Of a stretch of DNA of 64,000 bases, positions 49,882 to 58,142 are shown one piece after another. The DNA comes from Arthrobacter sp042667405 (GTDB lineage Bacteria > Actinomycetota > Actinomycetes > Actinomycetales > Micrococcaceae), in contig NZ_JBHVAL010000016.1 in the NCBI RefSeq assembly GCF_042667405.1, forward strand, positions 51,584-115,583. The letters are read 5' to 3'. The notes below the pieces were generated by a model. That model was not told the DNA's origin. It did not search any database and was given only the letters and a program-made list of their open reading frames with translations. The translations under genes and the position numbers were made by a program. Position 1 is the stretch's first letter, and the number at the start of each line of letters is the position of its first letter.

Positions 49882-50388
49882 ATGGCCGAAGAGGATTTCA
49901 GCGGCCCCATCCCACTGGTGGTGGGCGTCCTTCCGGACCAGCACGTGGAAGTGCTGCAGACCGCCCGGACCCTCGCCGAGCGACTCGGTGTTCCGCTGGT
50001 CTGCGCCTACGTGGACGAAGCCAGCTACCTGGTGGAGTGGGATCCGGCCCGTGAAACCCACCGGATGTCGCTCCATCCGGAGAAAGATGACGCCGAGCTG
50101 GATGCCGTCCGAGGAGACCTTGGCAAGGTGATCGCGGAAGCAATGGACGGCGGCAGCGCCGATTGGACCCTGCGGCTGCTCGCCGGCGACCCCGCCCGGG
50201 CCTTGGGCCGACTGGCCTCGGACATCAACGCCTCCATGATCATTGTGGGCTCACCGGAACCTGGCCTGGGACACCGCATTTCCGAGGCCCTCAACGGTTC
50301 CGTGGCTGCCTGGCTCAGTCATCACCAGCGTCGCCCGGTCCTGATCGTGCCCCAGAAAAAGCGCCACGAAGCGGCCAGGAAAAACTAA
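49882..50388 (+). CDS. Universal stress protein (UspA family)
   Basis: 168 residues, single Usp domain. IPLVVGVLPDQHVEVLQTARTLAERLGVPLVCAYVDE starts the fold, and MIIVGSPEPGLGHRISEALNGSVAAWLSHHQRRPVLIVP contains the G-x2-G-x9-GS ATP-binding motif. The ATG at 49882 has only a short AAGGG directly before it. It follows palindrome family A copy 3. A long hairpin lies about 90 bases downstream. Confidence 0.88.
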   Translation: MAEEDFSGPIPLVVGVLPDQHVEVLQTARTLAERLGVPLVCAYVDEASYLVEWDPARETHRMSLHPEKDDAELDAVRGDLGKVIAEAMDGGSADWTLRLLAGDPARALGRLASDINASMIIVGSPEPGLGHRISEALNGSVAAWLSHHQRRPVLIVPQKKRHEAARKN

Positions 50389-50404
50389 AGCGAAAGTACT
50401 TATT

Positions 50405-50526
50405 CAAGGTGGTGGCAATGGGCTCCCATGCCACGTAGAGTGATGAGTGCAGGAAGCGAAAGCGCCTGTCCAAAGACCGCTCCGGAGTGCGTATCCCCCA
50501 ATAACGCACTCCGGAGCTCTTTGTTT
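50405..50526 (+). ncRNA. Possible small RNA or structured 3' region between uspA and the permease
   Basis: A bulged hairpin (50412-50434, GTGGCAATGGG pairing with CCCATGCCAC), an A/G-rich single strand, then a strong terminator hairpin with a C-rich loop. No coding frame fits. It could be a 3'-derived or independent sRNA. No promoter is clear, so confidence is low. Confidence 0.25.
50479..50526 (+). terminator. Strong terminator downstream of uspA
   Basis: 14-bp perfect arms GCTCCGGAGTGCGT / ACGCACTCCGGAGC with loop ATCCCCCAATA, followed by TCTTTGTTT. Confidence 0.82.
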
Positions 50527-50572
50527 AAGCGCGGCTCCGAACCGTGCCGCCACCACCTTCTTTGACGCAGGA

Positions 50573-50614
50573 AACGGCCCCGACACGCCTTGCTGCAGGC
50601 GTGTCGAGGCCGTT
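50573..50614 (-). terminator. Terminator after the GntP-type permease (minus strand)
   Basis: Arms of 18 bp, AACGGCCCCGACACGCCT and AGGCGTGTCGAGGCCGTT, pair with one mismatch around 6 bases. It is 69 bases past the permease stop on the minus strand. Confidence 0.75.
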
Positions 50615-50682
50615 CTGGATTTCAATGTGGGTCGTGACGGTACAAGCTCACGACGACGGCACCCGGCGTGGGTGCCGGAAGG

Positions 50683-52074
50683 TCACCTGACGAAGGTGTA
50701 CAGCAGGGCCGCCATTCCGAAGCCAACAATGGACAACACCGTCTCCAGCACGGTCCACGTCTTCAGGGTGTCCTTGACGGACATGTTGAAGTACTTGGAG
50801 ATGATCCAGAAACCGCCGTCGTTGACGTGGCTGGCAATGATCGAGCCCGAGGAGATGGCCACCACGATCAGTGCCAACTGCGGCTGGGTGTAGCCCGAGG
50901 CCAGGCTCGGCGCGAGGATGCCGCCCGTGGTCACGATCGCCACAGTGGCCGAACCCTGGGCGATACGCATGCCTGCACTGATCACGAAGGCGGACAGGAT
51001 GATAGGCAGGCCGGCTTGGGACAGTGAGTCAGCAACGGCCTTGCCAACACCGGTGGCGGAGAGGACAGCACCGAAGAACGCACCGGCACCAACCACCAGC
51101 AGGATCATGCCCACCGGCCGCAGCGACGAGCCCGTGATTTCGCTGAGCTCCGCAGAGGTCATGCCGCGGCGGATGCCCAGCAGCCACATGGCCAGCAGTA
51201 CGGCCACGGTTAGCGCGATGGCCGGGTTGCCGAAGAACTGGAGGACGTCACGGAAAGCACCGGGAGGGGCGAAGATGTTGCCGAACGTGCCACCCAGGAT
51301 GAGGATCATTGGCAGGCCGATGGCAAGCAGGACAATGCCGATGGACGGCTCGTGGCCCTTCGCTTCCTCGGCTTCGGGAACAATCCGGTCTTCCGGAACG
51401 GAGACCATCACGCGCTTGCCAATCCAGGTGCCCCACAAGATACCGGACGCGAACCAGGCAGGGATACCGCAGATGAGGCCCATGAGGATGATCCAGCCGA
51501 GGTCCACGTGGAACAGGCCTGCAGCGGCGACGGGTCCGGGGTGCGGTGGAAGGAAGGCGTGGGTCACGGACAAACCGGCCAGCAGCGGCAGGGCATAAAG
51601 CGCCAGCGACTTGCCGCCACGGATCGCAGCGACGTAGACCAACGGCGCCAGTACGAAGATGCCGATGTCGAAGAACACCGGGATACCCAGCACGAAGCCG
51701 GTGATGCCCATCGCAAGCGGCGTGCCCTTCTCGCCGAAGATCTTCACCAGCCTGCCAAGCAGGACTTCGGCACCACCGGACCGTTCCAGGATGGCACCCA
51801 GAACGGTACCAAGGCCGATGATCACGGTGATGTGGCCAAGGATGCCGGCGAAGCCCTTCTCAATGAGGGCGTCGCTGCTCTTCGTGGCCGACCCCACCAG
51901 GGCCTCCACCGAGATGCCACCAACCAGTGCCACGATCACACCGGTTCCCACCAGGGCGATGAACGGTTCGAGCTTGACCTTGATGATCAGGAACAGCAGC
52001 AACGCGATGCCCGCGCCTGCCAGGAGGAGCAGGCCGGCGGTGTCGTGCCGCAGCCATTCAAGAAATTCATTCAT
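50683..52074 (-). CDS. GntP-family gluconate/sugar-acid permease
   Basis: 463 residues, about 12-14 helices. LLLAGAGIALLLFLIIKVKLEPFIALVGTGVIVALVGG is the family N-terminus, followed by GITGFVLGIPVFFDIGIFVLAPLVYVAA, HAFLPPHPGPVAAAGLFHVDLGW and ASHVNDGGFWIISKYFNMSVKDTLKTWTVLETVLS, all typical of GntT/GntP. Substrates in this family include gluconate, glycerate, D-serine and other hydroxy acids. In this operon, with a deacylase, PLP enzyme and KDPG aldolase, a D-glucosaminate-type sugar acid is plausible. ATG 52074 has a weak site and follows the aldolase stop by 23 bases. Confidence 0.88.
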   Translation of the reverse strand: MNEFLEWLRHDTAGLLLLAGAGIALLLFLIIKVKLEPFIALVGTGVIVALVGGISVEALVGSATKSSDALIEKGFAGILGHITVIIGLGTVLGAILERSGGAEVLLGRLVKIFGEKGTPLAMGITGFVLGIPVFFDIGIFVLAPLVYVAAIRGGKSLALYALPLLAGLSVTHAFLPPHPGPVAAAGLFHVDLGWIILMGLICGIPAWFASGILWGTWIGKRVMVSVPEDRIVPEAEEAKGHEPSIGIVLLAIGLPMILILGGTFGNIFAPPGAFRDVLQFFGNPAIALTVAVLLAMWLLGIRRGMTSAELSEITGSSLRPVGMILLVVGAGAFFGAVLSATGVGKAVADSLSQAGLPIILSAFVISAGMRIAQGSATVAIVTTGGILAPSLASGYTQPQLALIVVAISSGSIIASHVNDGGFWIISKYFNMSVKDTLKTWTVLETVLSIVGFGMAALLYTFVR

Positions 52075-52097
52075 GGGCGTTTCTTTCTGGGTGAGTC

Positions 52098-52733
52098 CTA
52101 CTTGAGGGTGCTGGTGAAGGCTGCGGCGCGGGCCGCGATGTCTGCCCAATCGCCGGCGGCGACTGCCGCGGGCGGGACGACGCTGGTGCCGCAGCAGACT
52201 GCGGCAGCACCGGCGTCGAGGTAGCTCTTGGCGTTTGAGGCGTCGATGCCCCCGGAAGGAAGCAGCCGGATGCCCGGGTAGGGCCCCTGCAGATCCTTCA
52301 GGTACGCCGGTCCGAGCTGTCGGGCGGGGAAGATCTTGACGACGTCCGAGCCAAGGTCCAGCGCTTGAGCCACTTCCGTGGGCGTCATCGCGCCGAGGCT
52401 GAACGGGATGCCGGCCGCGGCAGCAACTGCCGCGACTTCGGGCCGGAGTCCGGGTGTCACCAGGAACTGGGCACCGGCGTCGATGGCTGCGCGGGCTTGG
52501 TCCGCGGTCATCACCGTGCCGATTCCGACGGCGGCACCATGGTCCGTTGCGGTCTCCGCCGCGCGCTGGACATGCTTGAGAGCATCGGGCGTGGTGAACG
52601 TCAGCTCCACGCTGCGGATGCCGCCCTCGGCCAACGCCCGGCACAGGTCCGCGGCGTCGGTGATGGAGGGAGCCCGGACCACTGCAAGCGTGCGGTCGGT
52701 TTCGAGCTGCTGGACGAATTCCTGGGGGGTCAT
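52098..52733 (-). CDS. eda: 2-dehydro-3-deoxy-6-phosphogluconate (KDPG) aldolase
   Basis: 211 residues, the exact family size. The general base Glu is in IRSVELTFTTP near 40, and the Schiff-base Lys is in VVKIFPARQLGPAYLKDLQGP near 130; LLPSGGIDASN binds phosphate. It splits KDPG to pyruvate and glyceraldehyde 3-phosphate. Overlap of 4 bases with the deacylase gene upstream and the KDG kinase encoded nearby on the other strand make a complete KDG-to-pyruvate route in this cluster. Confidence 0.9.
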   Translation of the reverse strand: MTPQEFVQQLETDRTLAVVRAPSITDAADLCRALAEGGIRSVELTFTTPDALKHVQRAAETATDHGAAVGIGTVMTADQARAAIDAGAQFLVTPGLRPEVAAVAAAAGIPFSLGAMTPTEVAQALDLGSDVVKIFPARQLGPAYLKDLQGPYPGIRLLPSGGIDASNAKSYLDAGAAAVCCGTSVVPPAAVAAGDWADIAARAAAFTSTLK

Positions 52734-54367
52734 TGTTGTCCTTCTCTGGTGAGGCCATCGCTGTGGCGGCGGAGGGCACGGCCGGCGCGCGCTCCGGTGG
52801 GTTGGCCGCCGTCGATCGCTGCCGTGCCGTTGACGAACACGTACTGGATGCCGCTGGCGGCCTGGCGGGGATTCTGGAACGTGGCGGTATCGCGGACGGT
52901 TTCCGGATTGAAAAGTACGACGTCGGCGGCGAACCCCTCGCGGACCAGTCCCCTGTTGTGGAGCTTGAGTCGGGCGGCAGGCCTGCCACTGAGGTGGTGG
53001 ACCATTTCTTCGAGGCTGAGGAGCCCGAGGTCGCGTGAGTAGTGGCCGAGGTAGCGCGGGAACGTGCCCCAGGCGCGGGGGTGCGGCTTGGCCCCCACCA
53101 GCAATCCATCGCTGCCGCCGGTGTGCGTGCGGTGCTTCATGATGGCCTGGACGTTTTCCTCGTGGCCTACGTGCTGGAGGATGCCGGTGCCGAGGCGGTC
53201 TTCGGTGAGGATGCCGGCAAACACCTCGAAGGGTTCCTGCCCGTTTTCCGCGGCAATCTCCTTGATGGTCCTGCCCACGTATCCCGTGAGCGCCGGGTTC
53301 TGCACGCCGCTGATTTCCAGGGTTTCCCATTCGGCCACTACGCCATGGCAGCCGTCGGAGCCGTAGATTTCCACGGCTTCCCTGATACGGGCGCGGGTTT
53401 CGGGGTCGGCCAGGCGGGCCAAGGTGGCTTCAGTTCCGCCGGACGACGCCCAACTGGGCAGGATCGCCGAGAGCGTGGTGGCGCCCGGGAGGTAGGGGTA
53501 GGTGTCCAGGGTGATGTCCACGCCCTGCTCCAGCGCTTCATCGATCAGGTCCAGCAGTTCCCCGGCGCGGCCCTTGTTTTCGGCGAAGTTCATGGTGGCG
53601 TGGGAGAGGTGAAGGGCGCAACCGGTGTCGCGGCTGAGTCCGATCATTTCGGCGTAGGCGCCCAGGGCGCCCTTGCCGTAGGAACGGTGGTGGGGTGCGT
53701 AGAAGCCGCCAAGTTCGCCAACAACGCGGCACAGTCCGGCGAGCTCCTCGGTCTGCGCGTACATTCCCGGCGTGTAGGTCAGCCCGGAGCTCATGCCCAC
53801 GGCGCCTTCCTCCATGGCGGTCCGGACGACGTCCTGCATCTGCTGCTGTTGCTCCGGTGTCGGGTCACCCTCGGCGAAGCCCATCACCATCGCGCGGACG
53901 GTTCCCTGCGGCACGAGGTAGGCGGCGTTGGTGGCGATGCGACCGGCCTCATCCTCGGTGTCCAATCGGTCGAGGTACTCCCCCACGGTCCGCCAGTTCC
54001 AGTCAAAGCCGGCCGGGTTGTCGTTCCAACCCGCGATCTTCTCCCGGACGCCTGCCAGCGTCGCGTCGTCCACGGGGGCGTAGGAAAGCCCGTCCTGCCC
54101 GAGCAATTCCGTGGTGACGCCCTGGCTGAGCTTGGCGTAGTGGTCCTTGTTGACCAACAATTGCAGGTCCGAGTGGGCGTGCATGTCGATGAACCCCGGG
54201 CTCAGGACCAAGCCCGTGGCGTCGATGATGCGGTCCGCGTCCGCCGCGGTGAGGCTGCCGGCGTCGACGACGGCGGCAATCACCGCGCCGTCCAGCAGGA
54301 CGTCCGCAGCACGGCGTCCTGCTCCGGTTCCGTCCACCAGGGTGGCGTTGCTGATGAGGGTCTTCAT
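52730..54367 (-). CDS. N-acyl-D-amino-acid deacylase family amidohydrolase
   Basis: 545 residues. Typical D-aminoacylase layout: PGFIDMHAHSDLQLL near 58-72 holds the metal-binding HxH, then GQDGLSYAPV, EGAVGMSSGLTYTPGMYAQTEEL and HRSYGKGALGAYAEM, and C-terminal GGSDGLLVGAKPHPRAWGTFPRYLGHYSRDLGLLSLEEMVHHLSGRPA. It removes the acyl group from N-acyl-D-amino acids. Next to a fold-III PLP enzyme and KDG/KDPG enzymes, the amide may be N-acetyl-D-glucosaminate, but this is not proven. It starts 8 bases after the PLP enzyme gene. Confidence 0.88.
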   Translation of the reverse strand: MKTLISNATLVDGTGAGRRAADVLLDGAVIAAVVDAGSLTAADADRIIDATGLVLSPGFIDMHAHSDLQLLVNKDHYAKLSQGVTTELLGQDGLSYAPVDDATLAGVREKIAGWNDNPAGFDWNWRTVGEYLDRLDTEDEAGRIATNAAYLVPQGTVRAMVMGFAEGDPTPEQQQQMQDVVRTAMEEGAVGMSSGLTYTPGMYAQTEELAGLCRVVGELGGFYAPHHRSYGKGALGAYAEMIGLSRDTGCALHLSHATMNFAENKGRAGELLDLIDEALEQGVDITLDTYPYLPGATTLSAILPSWASSGGTEATLARLADPETRARIREAVEIYGSDGCHGVVAEWETLEISGVQNPALTGYVGRTIKEIAAENGQEPFEVFAGILTEDRLGTGILQHVGHEENVQAIMKHRTHTGGSDGLLVGAKPHPRAWGTFPRYLGHYSRDLGLLSLEEMVHHLSGRPAARLKLHNRGLVREGFAADVVLFNPETVRDTATFQNPRQAASGIQYVFVNGTAAIDGGQPTGARAGRALRRHSDGLTREGQQ

Positions 54368-54375
54368 GGGTAGTC

Positions 54376-55674
54376 CTAGAAGAAGGTGTGGATGAGGTCG
54401 ATGACGGTCTGGTCACTGTTGGTGTCGGCGAGGACCGGGATGAGCGTCCACTTGTCGAACGCCGTGCAGGGGTGGGACAGGCCCAGCCGGACCACGTCGC
54501 CGGGGCGGACAGTGGTGGTTTGGGGGTCGAAGGTCATGAAGGAGTGCTGGTCGTTGACGGAGGTGATCTCCGCGCCGGCCAACGCTTCCATGGCTCCGCC
54601 GAGCACTGGGCCGATGAGTTGTGGCTCGGGAAGGCCTTCGTCGAAGGGAAGGTCGCGCTTGCCGGCGTCGAGGATCGCCAGGCCCGGCTCCGGCTGCGAA
54701 ACGACGCGCGCCCAACCGTACATTCCTGCATGGAACGGCTGATCGCCAGCCCGGGAGAACGGCGAGATACCGCGGTAGAAGCCGTCGTCGTGGATGATGT
54801 AGGCGCCGCTGCGGATCATCAAATCAACTGACGGCCCTCCGGTTTCGGCGCCGGCGCTGATGGTCGGGGCAAGGACGGTCACTACATCGTCGAAGTAGGC
54901 ACTGCCGCCGGCGGTAATAAACACTGACGCCGCGCCGTATAACCCAGCCGCGAGGAGTTCCTCGTGGAGCAGCCGCATGTCGGCGAGGTAGCCCCGGACG
55001 GCGGCCAGGCCGGCGTCGTCCGCTGTGTGCGCGAGCGAGCCTTCGTAGCCGCTGACGCCCACCAAGCGGAGGTGCTGCGCGGCGTGCACGGCCCGGGCCA
55101 CGTCCAGCGCGGCCTCAACGCCGCGGGCACCGGTCCGGCCACCGTGCGCACCGAGTTCCACCAGGACATCGAGTACCGAGTCGGTGCCGGCGAGCGTCTG
55201 CTCGATCACGGCGACTGTCTCCGTTGAGTCGACCCAGGACAGGATGGTGGAGTCCTGGCCGGCGACCCACTGGATGGCATGCGGATCGGTGAGGCTGTTG
55301 GCCAGCTGCAGGTTTTGCACACCGAATTCCCGGGCCACGCGAAGCTGCGCGAAGTTGGCCAAGGTGATGCCCCACGCGCCGCGCTTGAGCTGCTCGGCCC
55401 AGAGCTGCGGGGACATGGTGGTCTTGCCGTGGGGAGCGAGCAGCACGCCCTTCCCCGCGCACCACTGGGCGAGCCGATCCGCATTGGCATCCAAGGCCTG
55501 CGCGTCGAGCGTGAGCAGCGGAGTCTGGAGGTCCGCGAGCGTGTGCTTTTCGTCGAGGAATTGTGCATGCGTGGTCCCGTTGGCAGCGGCGGGGATGGCC
55601 TTGTGATGCCAGTCGAGCCGGCGGTCGGCCAAGGATCCCACGGCGGTTGCCGAGATTGCTTTGGAAGTGTCCAC
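54376..55674 (-). CDS. Fold-type III PLP enzyme, D-serine/D-glucosaminate dehydratase-like
   Basis: 432 residues. The alanine-racemase-type N-terminal barrel has TPLLTLDAQAL and APHGKTTMS with Lys84 as the PLP lysine. The C-terminal domain ends LGLSHPCTAFDKW, where His and Cys are the zinc ligands of D-serine dehydratase/D-threonine aldolase relatives. Pseudomonas D-glucosaminate dehydratase belongs to this group and makes 2-keto-3-deoxygluconate plus ammonia. With KDG kinase, KDPG aldolase and a RidA gene nearby, that reaction is favoured. The start is GTG 55674 with GAAGGGA; D-serine deaminase is the main alternative. Confidence 0.83.
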   Translation of the reverse strand: MDTSKAISATAVGSLADRRLDWHHKAIPAAANGTTHAQFLDEKHTLADLQTPLLTLDAQALDANADRLAQWCAGKGVLLAPHGKTTMSPQLWAEQLKRGAWGITLANFAQLRVAREFGVQNLQLANSLTDPHAIQWVAGQDSTILSWVDSTETVAVIEQTLAGTDSVLDVLVELGAHGGRTGARGVEAALDVARAVHAAQHLRLVGVSGYEGSLAHTADDAGLAAVRGYLADMRLLHEELLAAGLYGAASVFITAGGSAYFDDVVTVLAPTISAGAETGGPSVDLMIRSGAYIIHDDGFYRGISPFSRAGDQPFHAGMYGWARVVSQPEPGLAILDAGKRDLPFDEGLPEPQLIGPVLGGAMEALAGAEITSVNDQHSFMTFDPQTTTVRPGDVVRLGLSHPCTAFDKWTLIPVLADTNSDQTVIDLIHTFF

Positions 55675-55732
55675 GCGTTGATTCCCTTCGCGGTGCTGCG
55701 GCGTTGAAGCTGCGTTGTGGGCTGCTTGTGTT

Positions 55733-55765
55733 GCGTTGCGTATTTTGCAACGCTGGTTGCAAACC
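55733..55765. promoter_or_regulatory. Operator candidate between the PLP enzyme and KDG kinase genes
   Basis: GCGTTGC (55733-55739) and GCAACGC (55747-55753) are perfect 7-bp arms around 7 bases. A second near-palindrome GGTTGCAAACC follows at 55755. They sit in the 167-base divergent region and suit the IclR protein encoded at 56854. Confidence 0.5.
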
Positions 55766-55841
55766 TGATGGTGATATGTCTAACATGGTGGCGGATCGAG
55801 AGTCAAGGCCGCTGCGAAGCGCGCGAACCATGGGAGAACGA

Positions 55842-56849
55842 GTGCTTTCAGCTGTATGTGTCGGCGAAACGATGGCGATGCTGACGCCCACCCAAGCCGT
55901 TCCGCTGCACCTGGCCTCCGAGCTTCACTGCGGAATCGGGGGCGCGGAGTCCAACGTCGCCATGGGTCTTGCCGCGATGGGCCTGGAGACGCACTGGGTC
56001 AGCCGGGTGGGCCACGACGGCTTCGGCACCCGCATCCTCAACGACCTCCGCGAGCATGGTGTGGGCGTCTCCGGAGTTGAGCTCGACGCTGAGCGACCCA
56101 CTGGCCTCTACGTGAAGGTCCCAGCCCAGGAGTCAGACCCCGACGGCGGCAGTTCAGTCCTGTACTACCGGCAAGGATCCGCGGCCTCGGCCATGGGACG
56201 GGACACACTCTCCAACCCCGCTGTTGCTGCCATGCTGGAGAAGGCCTCGCTGATCCACCTCAGCGGAATCACGGCCGCGCTCTCGCCGGAATGCCTTTCC
56301 CTCCTCGAAGCCTTGCTCACCACACCCAGGGACGGCCGCATCATCAGCTTCGACGTCAACTGGCGGGCAGCCCTTTGGGCAGGACAGGATCGCGGCGTCC
56401 TGCAGCGGCTGGCGAACCTGGCCGACGTCGTGCTGGTTGGAAAAGACGAGGCCGAGCACGCCTTCGGAACCACCGATGAAACTGAACTCCGCCGCCTCAT
56501 GCCGGATCCCCAGGTGCTGGTCATCAAGAACGAGGCGATCAGCGCGATTGCCCTGGACCGCAGTGGCACCCGGGAAGAAGTGCCCGCATTGTCCGTCGCC
56601 GTCGTCGAGCCTGTGGGCGCGGGTGACTCCTTCGCCGCCGGCTACCTCAGCGGCCTGCTCTACGGGCTGGGCCAGAAGGCGAGCCTCCGACGTGGCCATG
56701 TTGCCGCAGCCTGCACGCTCACTGTCCACGGCGACCGAGGCCCCCTGCCTCCCGCCGCGGAGCTCGCCGCGATCCTCGATTCTTCGGATGGCGATTGGGC
56801 TGCTATCCATGTTGAAGACGGACAATTCAACACCGGAACCGGAGCGTGA
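55842..56849 (+). CDS. kdgK: 2-keto-3-deoxygluconate kinase (PfkB family)
   Basis: 335 residues. CVGETMAMLTP at the start, GGAESNVAMGLAAMGLETHWVSRVGHDGFG, SFDVNWRAALW and the closing VEPVGAGDSFAAGYLSGLLYG with the catalytic Asp of the GAGD motif identify a ribokinase-fold sugar kinase of the KDG kinase group. It phosphorylates KDG to KDPG, the substrate of the aldolase in this cluster. GTG 55842 has a GGGAG site 6 bases upstream; ATG 55830 is the alternative. It is divergent from the PLP enzyme gene. Confidence 0.82.
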   Translation: MLSAVCVGETMAMLTPTQAVPLHLASELHCGIGGAESNVAMGLAAMGLETHWVSRVGHDGFGTRILNDLREHGVGVSGVELDAERPTGLYVKVPAQESDPDGGSSVLYYRQGSAASAMGRDTLSNPAVAAMLEKASLIHLSGITAALSPECLSLLEALLTTPRDGRIISFDVNWRAALWAGQDRGVLQRLANLADVVLVGKDEAEHAFGTTDETELRRLMPDPQVLVIKNEAISAIALDRSGTREEVPALSVAVVEPVGAGDSFAAGYLSGLLYGLGQKASLRRGHVAAACTLTVHGDRGPLPPAAELAAILDSSDGDWAAIHVEDGQFNTGTGA

Positions 56850-56853
56850 CACC

Positions 56854-57615
56854 TTGAGCCAAAGCCTCCTGCGGGCCATCGACCTGCTTGGCGAACTCGC
56901 CGCGAAGCCAGCCACCTTGGATGAACTGTCTTCCAAGGCCTCCGTGCACAAAACCACCGTGATGCGCCTCCTGCACGCCCTCGAGGAGAAGCGGCTTGTG
57001 GTCCGGGACGACGATCAGCGCTTCATGCTGGGCTCCAAGCTCTTTGAACTCTCGTCCTTGGCCCTGGAACAGCGGGATATCCGCAAGGTCGCCCACCCGC
57101 ACCTGGCCGAGCTGAACGGCCGCACGGGGCACACCGTGCACCTGGCCGCCTTTGAAGGGAACGAGGTGGTCTATATCGACAAGTTCGAGTCCCACCACCC
57201 CGTCCGCATGTACTCGCGCATCGGCCTGACTGCATCGCTGCACTCGGCCGCTGTGTCCAAAGTCCTCCTCGCCGACATGCCGCGGAGCCGGCAGGAAAAG
57301 ATCGCCGCGGGGTTGGACTACGTCAAAGTCACCGAAAACACCCTGACCTCGCCCTCTGCCCTCCTGGCGGAGCTGGAGCTGGTCAAGGAACAAGGCTGGG
57401 CGCACGACAACGCCGAGCACGAAGCTTTCGTGCACTGCATCGCGGCCCCCATCCGCGATGCCAGCGGCGCCGTTGTTGCCGCAGCCTCTTGTTCGGTACC
57501 GGTAGTGATGCTCAGCTATGAAGGTCTGCTTGAGCTGCTGCCCGATCTCAAAGCCAGCACCGAGGCCATCTCCAACGACCTCGGCTGGATCAGCCACGAA
57601 AGGAACCCCGCATGA
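56854..57615 (+). CDS. IclR-family regulator of the sugar-acid/D-amino-acid cluster
   Basis: 253 residues from a probable TTG start at 56854, with GGAG 9 bases upstream, 4 bases after the kinase stop; ATG 56808, inside the kinase gene, is an alternative. The HTH is SLLRAIDLLGELAAKPATLDELSSKASVHKTTVMRLLHALEEKRLV; the effector domain has MYSRIGLTASLHSAAVSKVLLAD and GWAHDNAEHEAFVHCIAAPI. It lies in an operon with kdgK and the RidA gene and probably binds the GCGTTGC palindrome upstream of kdgK. Confidence 0.85.
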   Translation: MSQSLLRAIDLLGELAAKPATLDELSSKASVHKTTVMRLLHALEEKRLVVRDDDQRFMLGSKLFELSSLALEQRDIRKVAHPHLAELNGRTGHTVHLAAFEGNEVVYIDKFESHHPVRMYSRIGLTASLHSAAVSKVLLADMPRSRQEKIAAGLDYVKVTENTLTSPSALLAELELVKEQGWAHDNAEHEAFVHCIAAPIRDASGAVVAAASCSVPVVMLSYEGLLELLPDLKASTEAISNDLGWISHERNPA

Positions 57616-58016
57616 GCGAGAAGACCGTAGTACTCACCGAAAACGCCCCCGCCCCGGCACACGTATTTTCCCAGGGCATCAAGAAGGGCGGCATGTTCCA
57701 GGTGTCCGGCCAGGGCCCCATGGACCCGGCCACCAACCAGTACATCGGCGAGGGCGACGTCCGCGTCCAGACCCGCCGCACCCTGGAGAACGTCAAGGCC
57801 ATCCTCGAAGCAGGCGGCTCCTCCGTTGAAGACGTCCTGATGTTCCGCGTCTACCTCACCACCCGCGACGACTTCGCCGCCATGAACGAGGTCTACGGCG
57901 AATTCATCCGCGAGAACGTCCCCAGCGGCCTGCTGCCCAGCCGCACTACGGTGTTCGTGGACCTCCCGCACGAGGTCATGCTGGTGGAGATCGACGCCCT
58001 GGCCGTCACCGCCTGA
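57612..58016 (+). CDS. RidA family protein of the sugar-acid cluster
   Basis: 134 residues of the YjgF/RidA fold: FSQGIKKGGMFQVSGQGPMDPATNQYIGEGDVRVQTRRTLENVKAILEAGGSSVEDVLMFRVYLTT and PSRTTVFVDLPHEVMLVEIDALA, including the Arg of SRTTV and the Glu of VEIDA expected in the active site. It hydrolyses enamine/imine intermediates from PLP dehydratases. A PLP dehydratase-like enzyme is encoded in the same cluster, a coherent pairing. The ATG overlaps the regulator stop; an AAAGGAA site precedes it. A tandem repeat follows its stop directly. Confidence 0.87.
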   Translation: MSEKTVVLTENAPAPAHVFSQGIKKGGMFQVSGQGPMDPATNQYIGEGDVRVQTRRTLENVKAILEAGGSSVEDVLMFRVYLTTRDDFAAMNEVYGEFIRENVPSGLLPSRTTVFVDLPHEVMLVEIDALAVTA

Positions 58017-58092
58017 CGCTCGCGCACATCCCTACCGCTTGAGCCCAACGCTCACGCACATCCCTACCGCTTGAGCCGATCGCTCACGCACT
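58017..58092. repeat. Tandem repeat family E, 32-bp units
   Basis: Two units (58017-58048 and 58049-58080) share CGCTCnCGCACATCCCTACC plus GCTTGAGCC with 4 differences in 32 bases, and a third starts at 58081 for about 11 bases. They follow the RidA stop without a gap. This is not a CRISPR array since there are no spacers. Confidence 0.72.
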
Positions 58093-58104
58093 TAGGGACA
58101 CGTC

Positions 58105-58137
58105 CGACGGCGGCACTCACCACGAGTGCCGCCGTCG
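58105..58137. terminator. Bidirectional terminator between convergent genes
   Basis: Perfect 14-bp arms CGACGGCGGCACTC / GAGTGCCGCCGTCG with a 5-base loop, between the RidA and mannosyltransferase-like genes. Confidence 0.75.
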
Positions 58138-58142
58138 AGCCG

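Noticed and set aside
58017..58092. CRISPR-like repeat array
   Set aside because: Units are contiguous 32-bp direct repeats without unique spacers and without cas genes.
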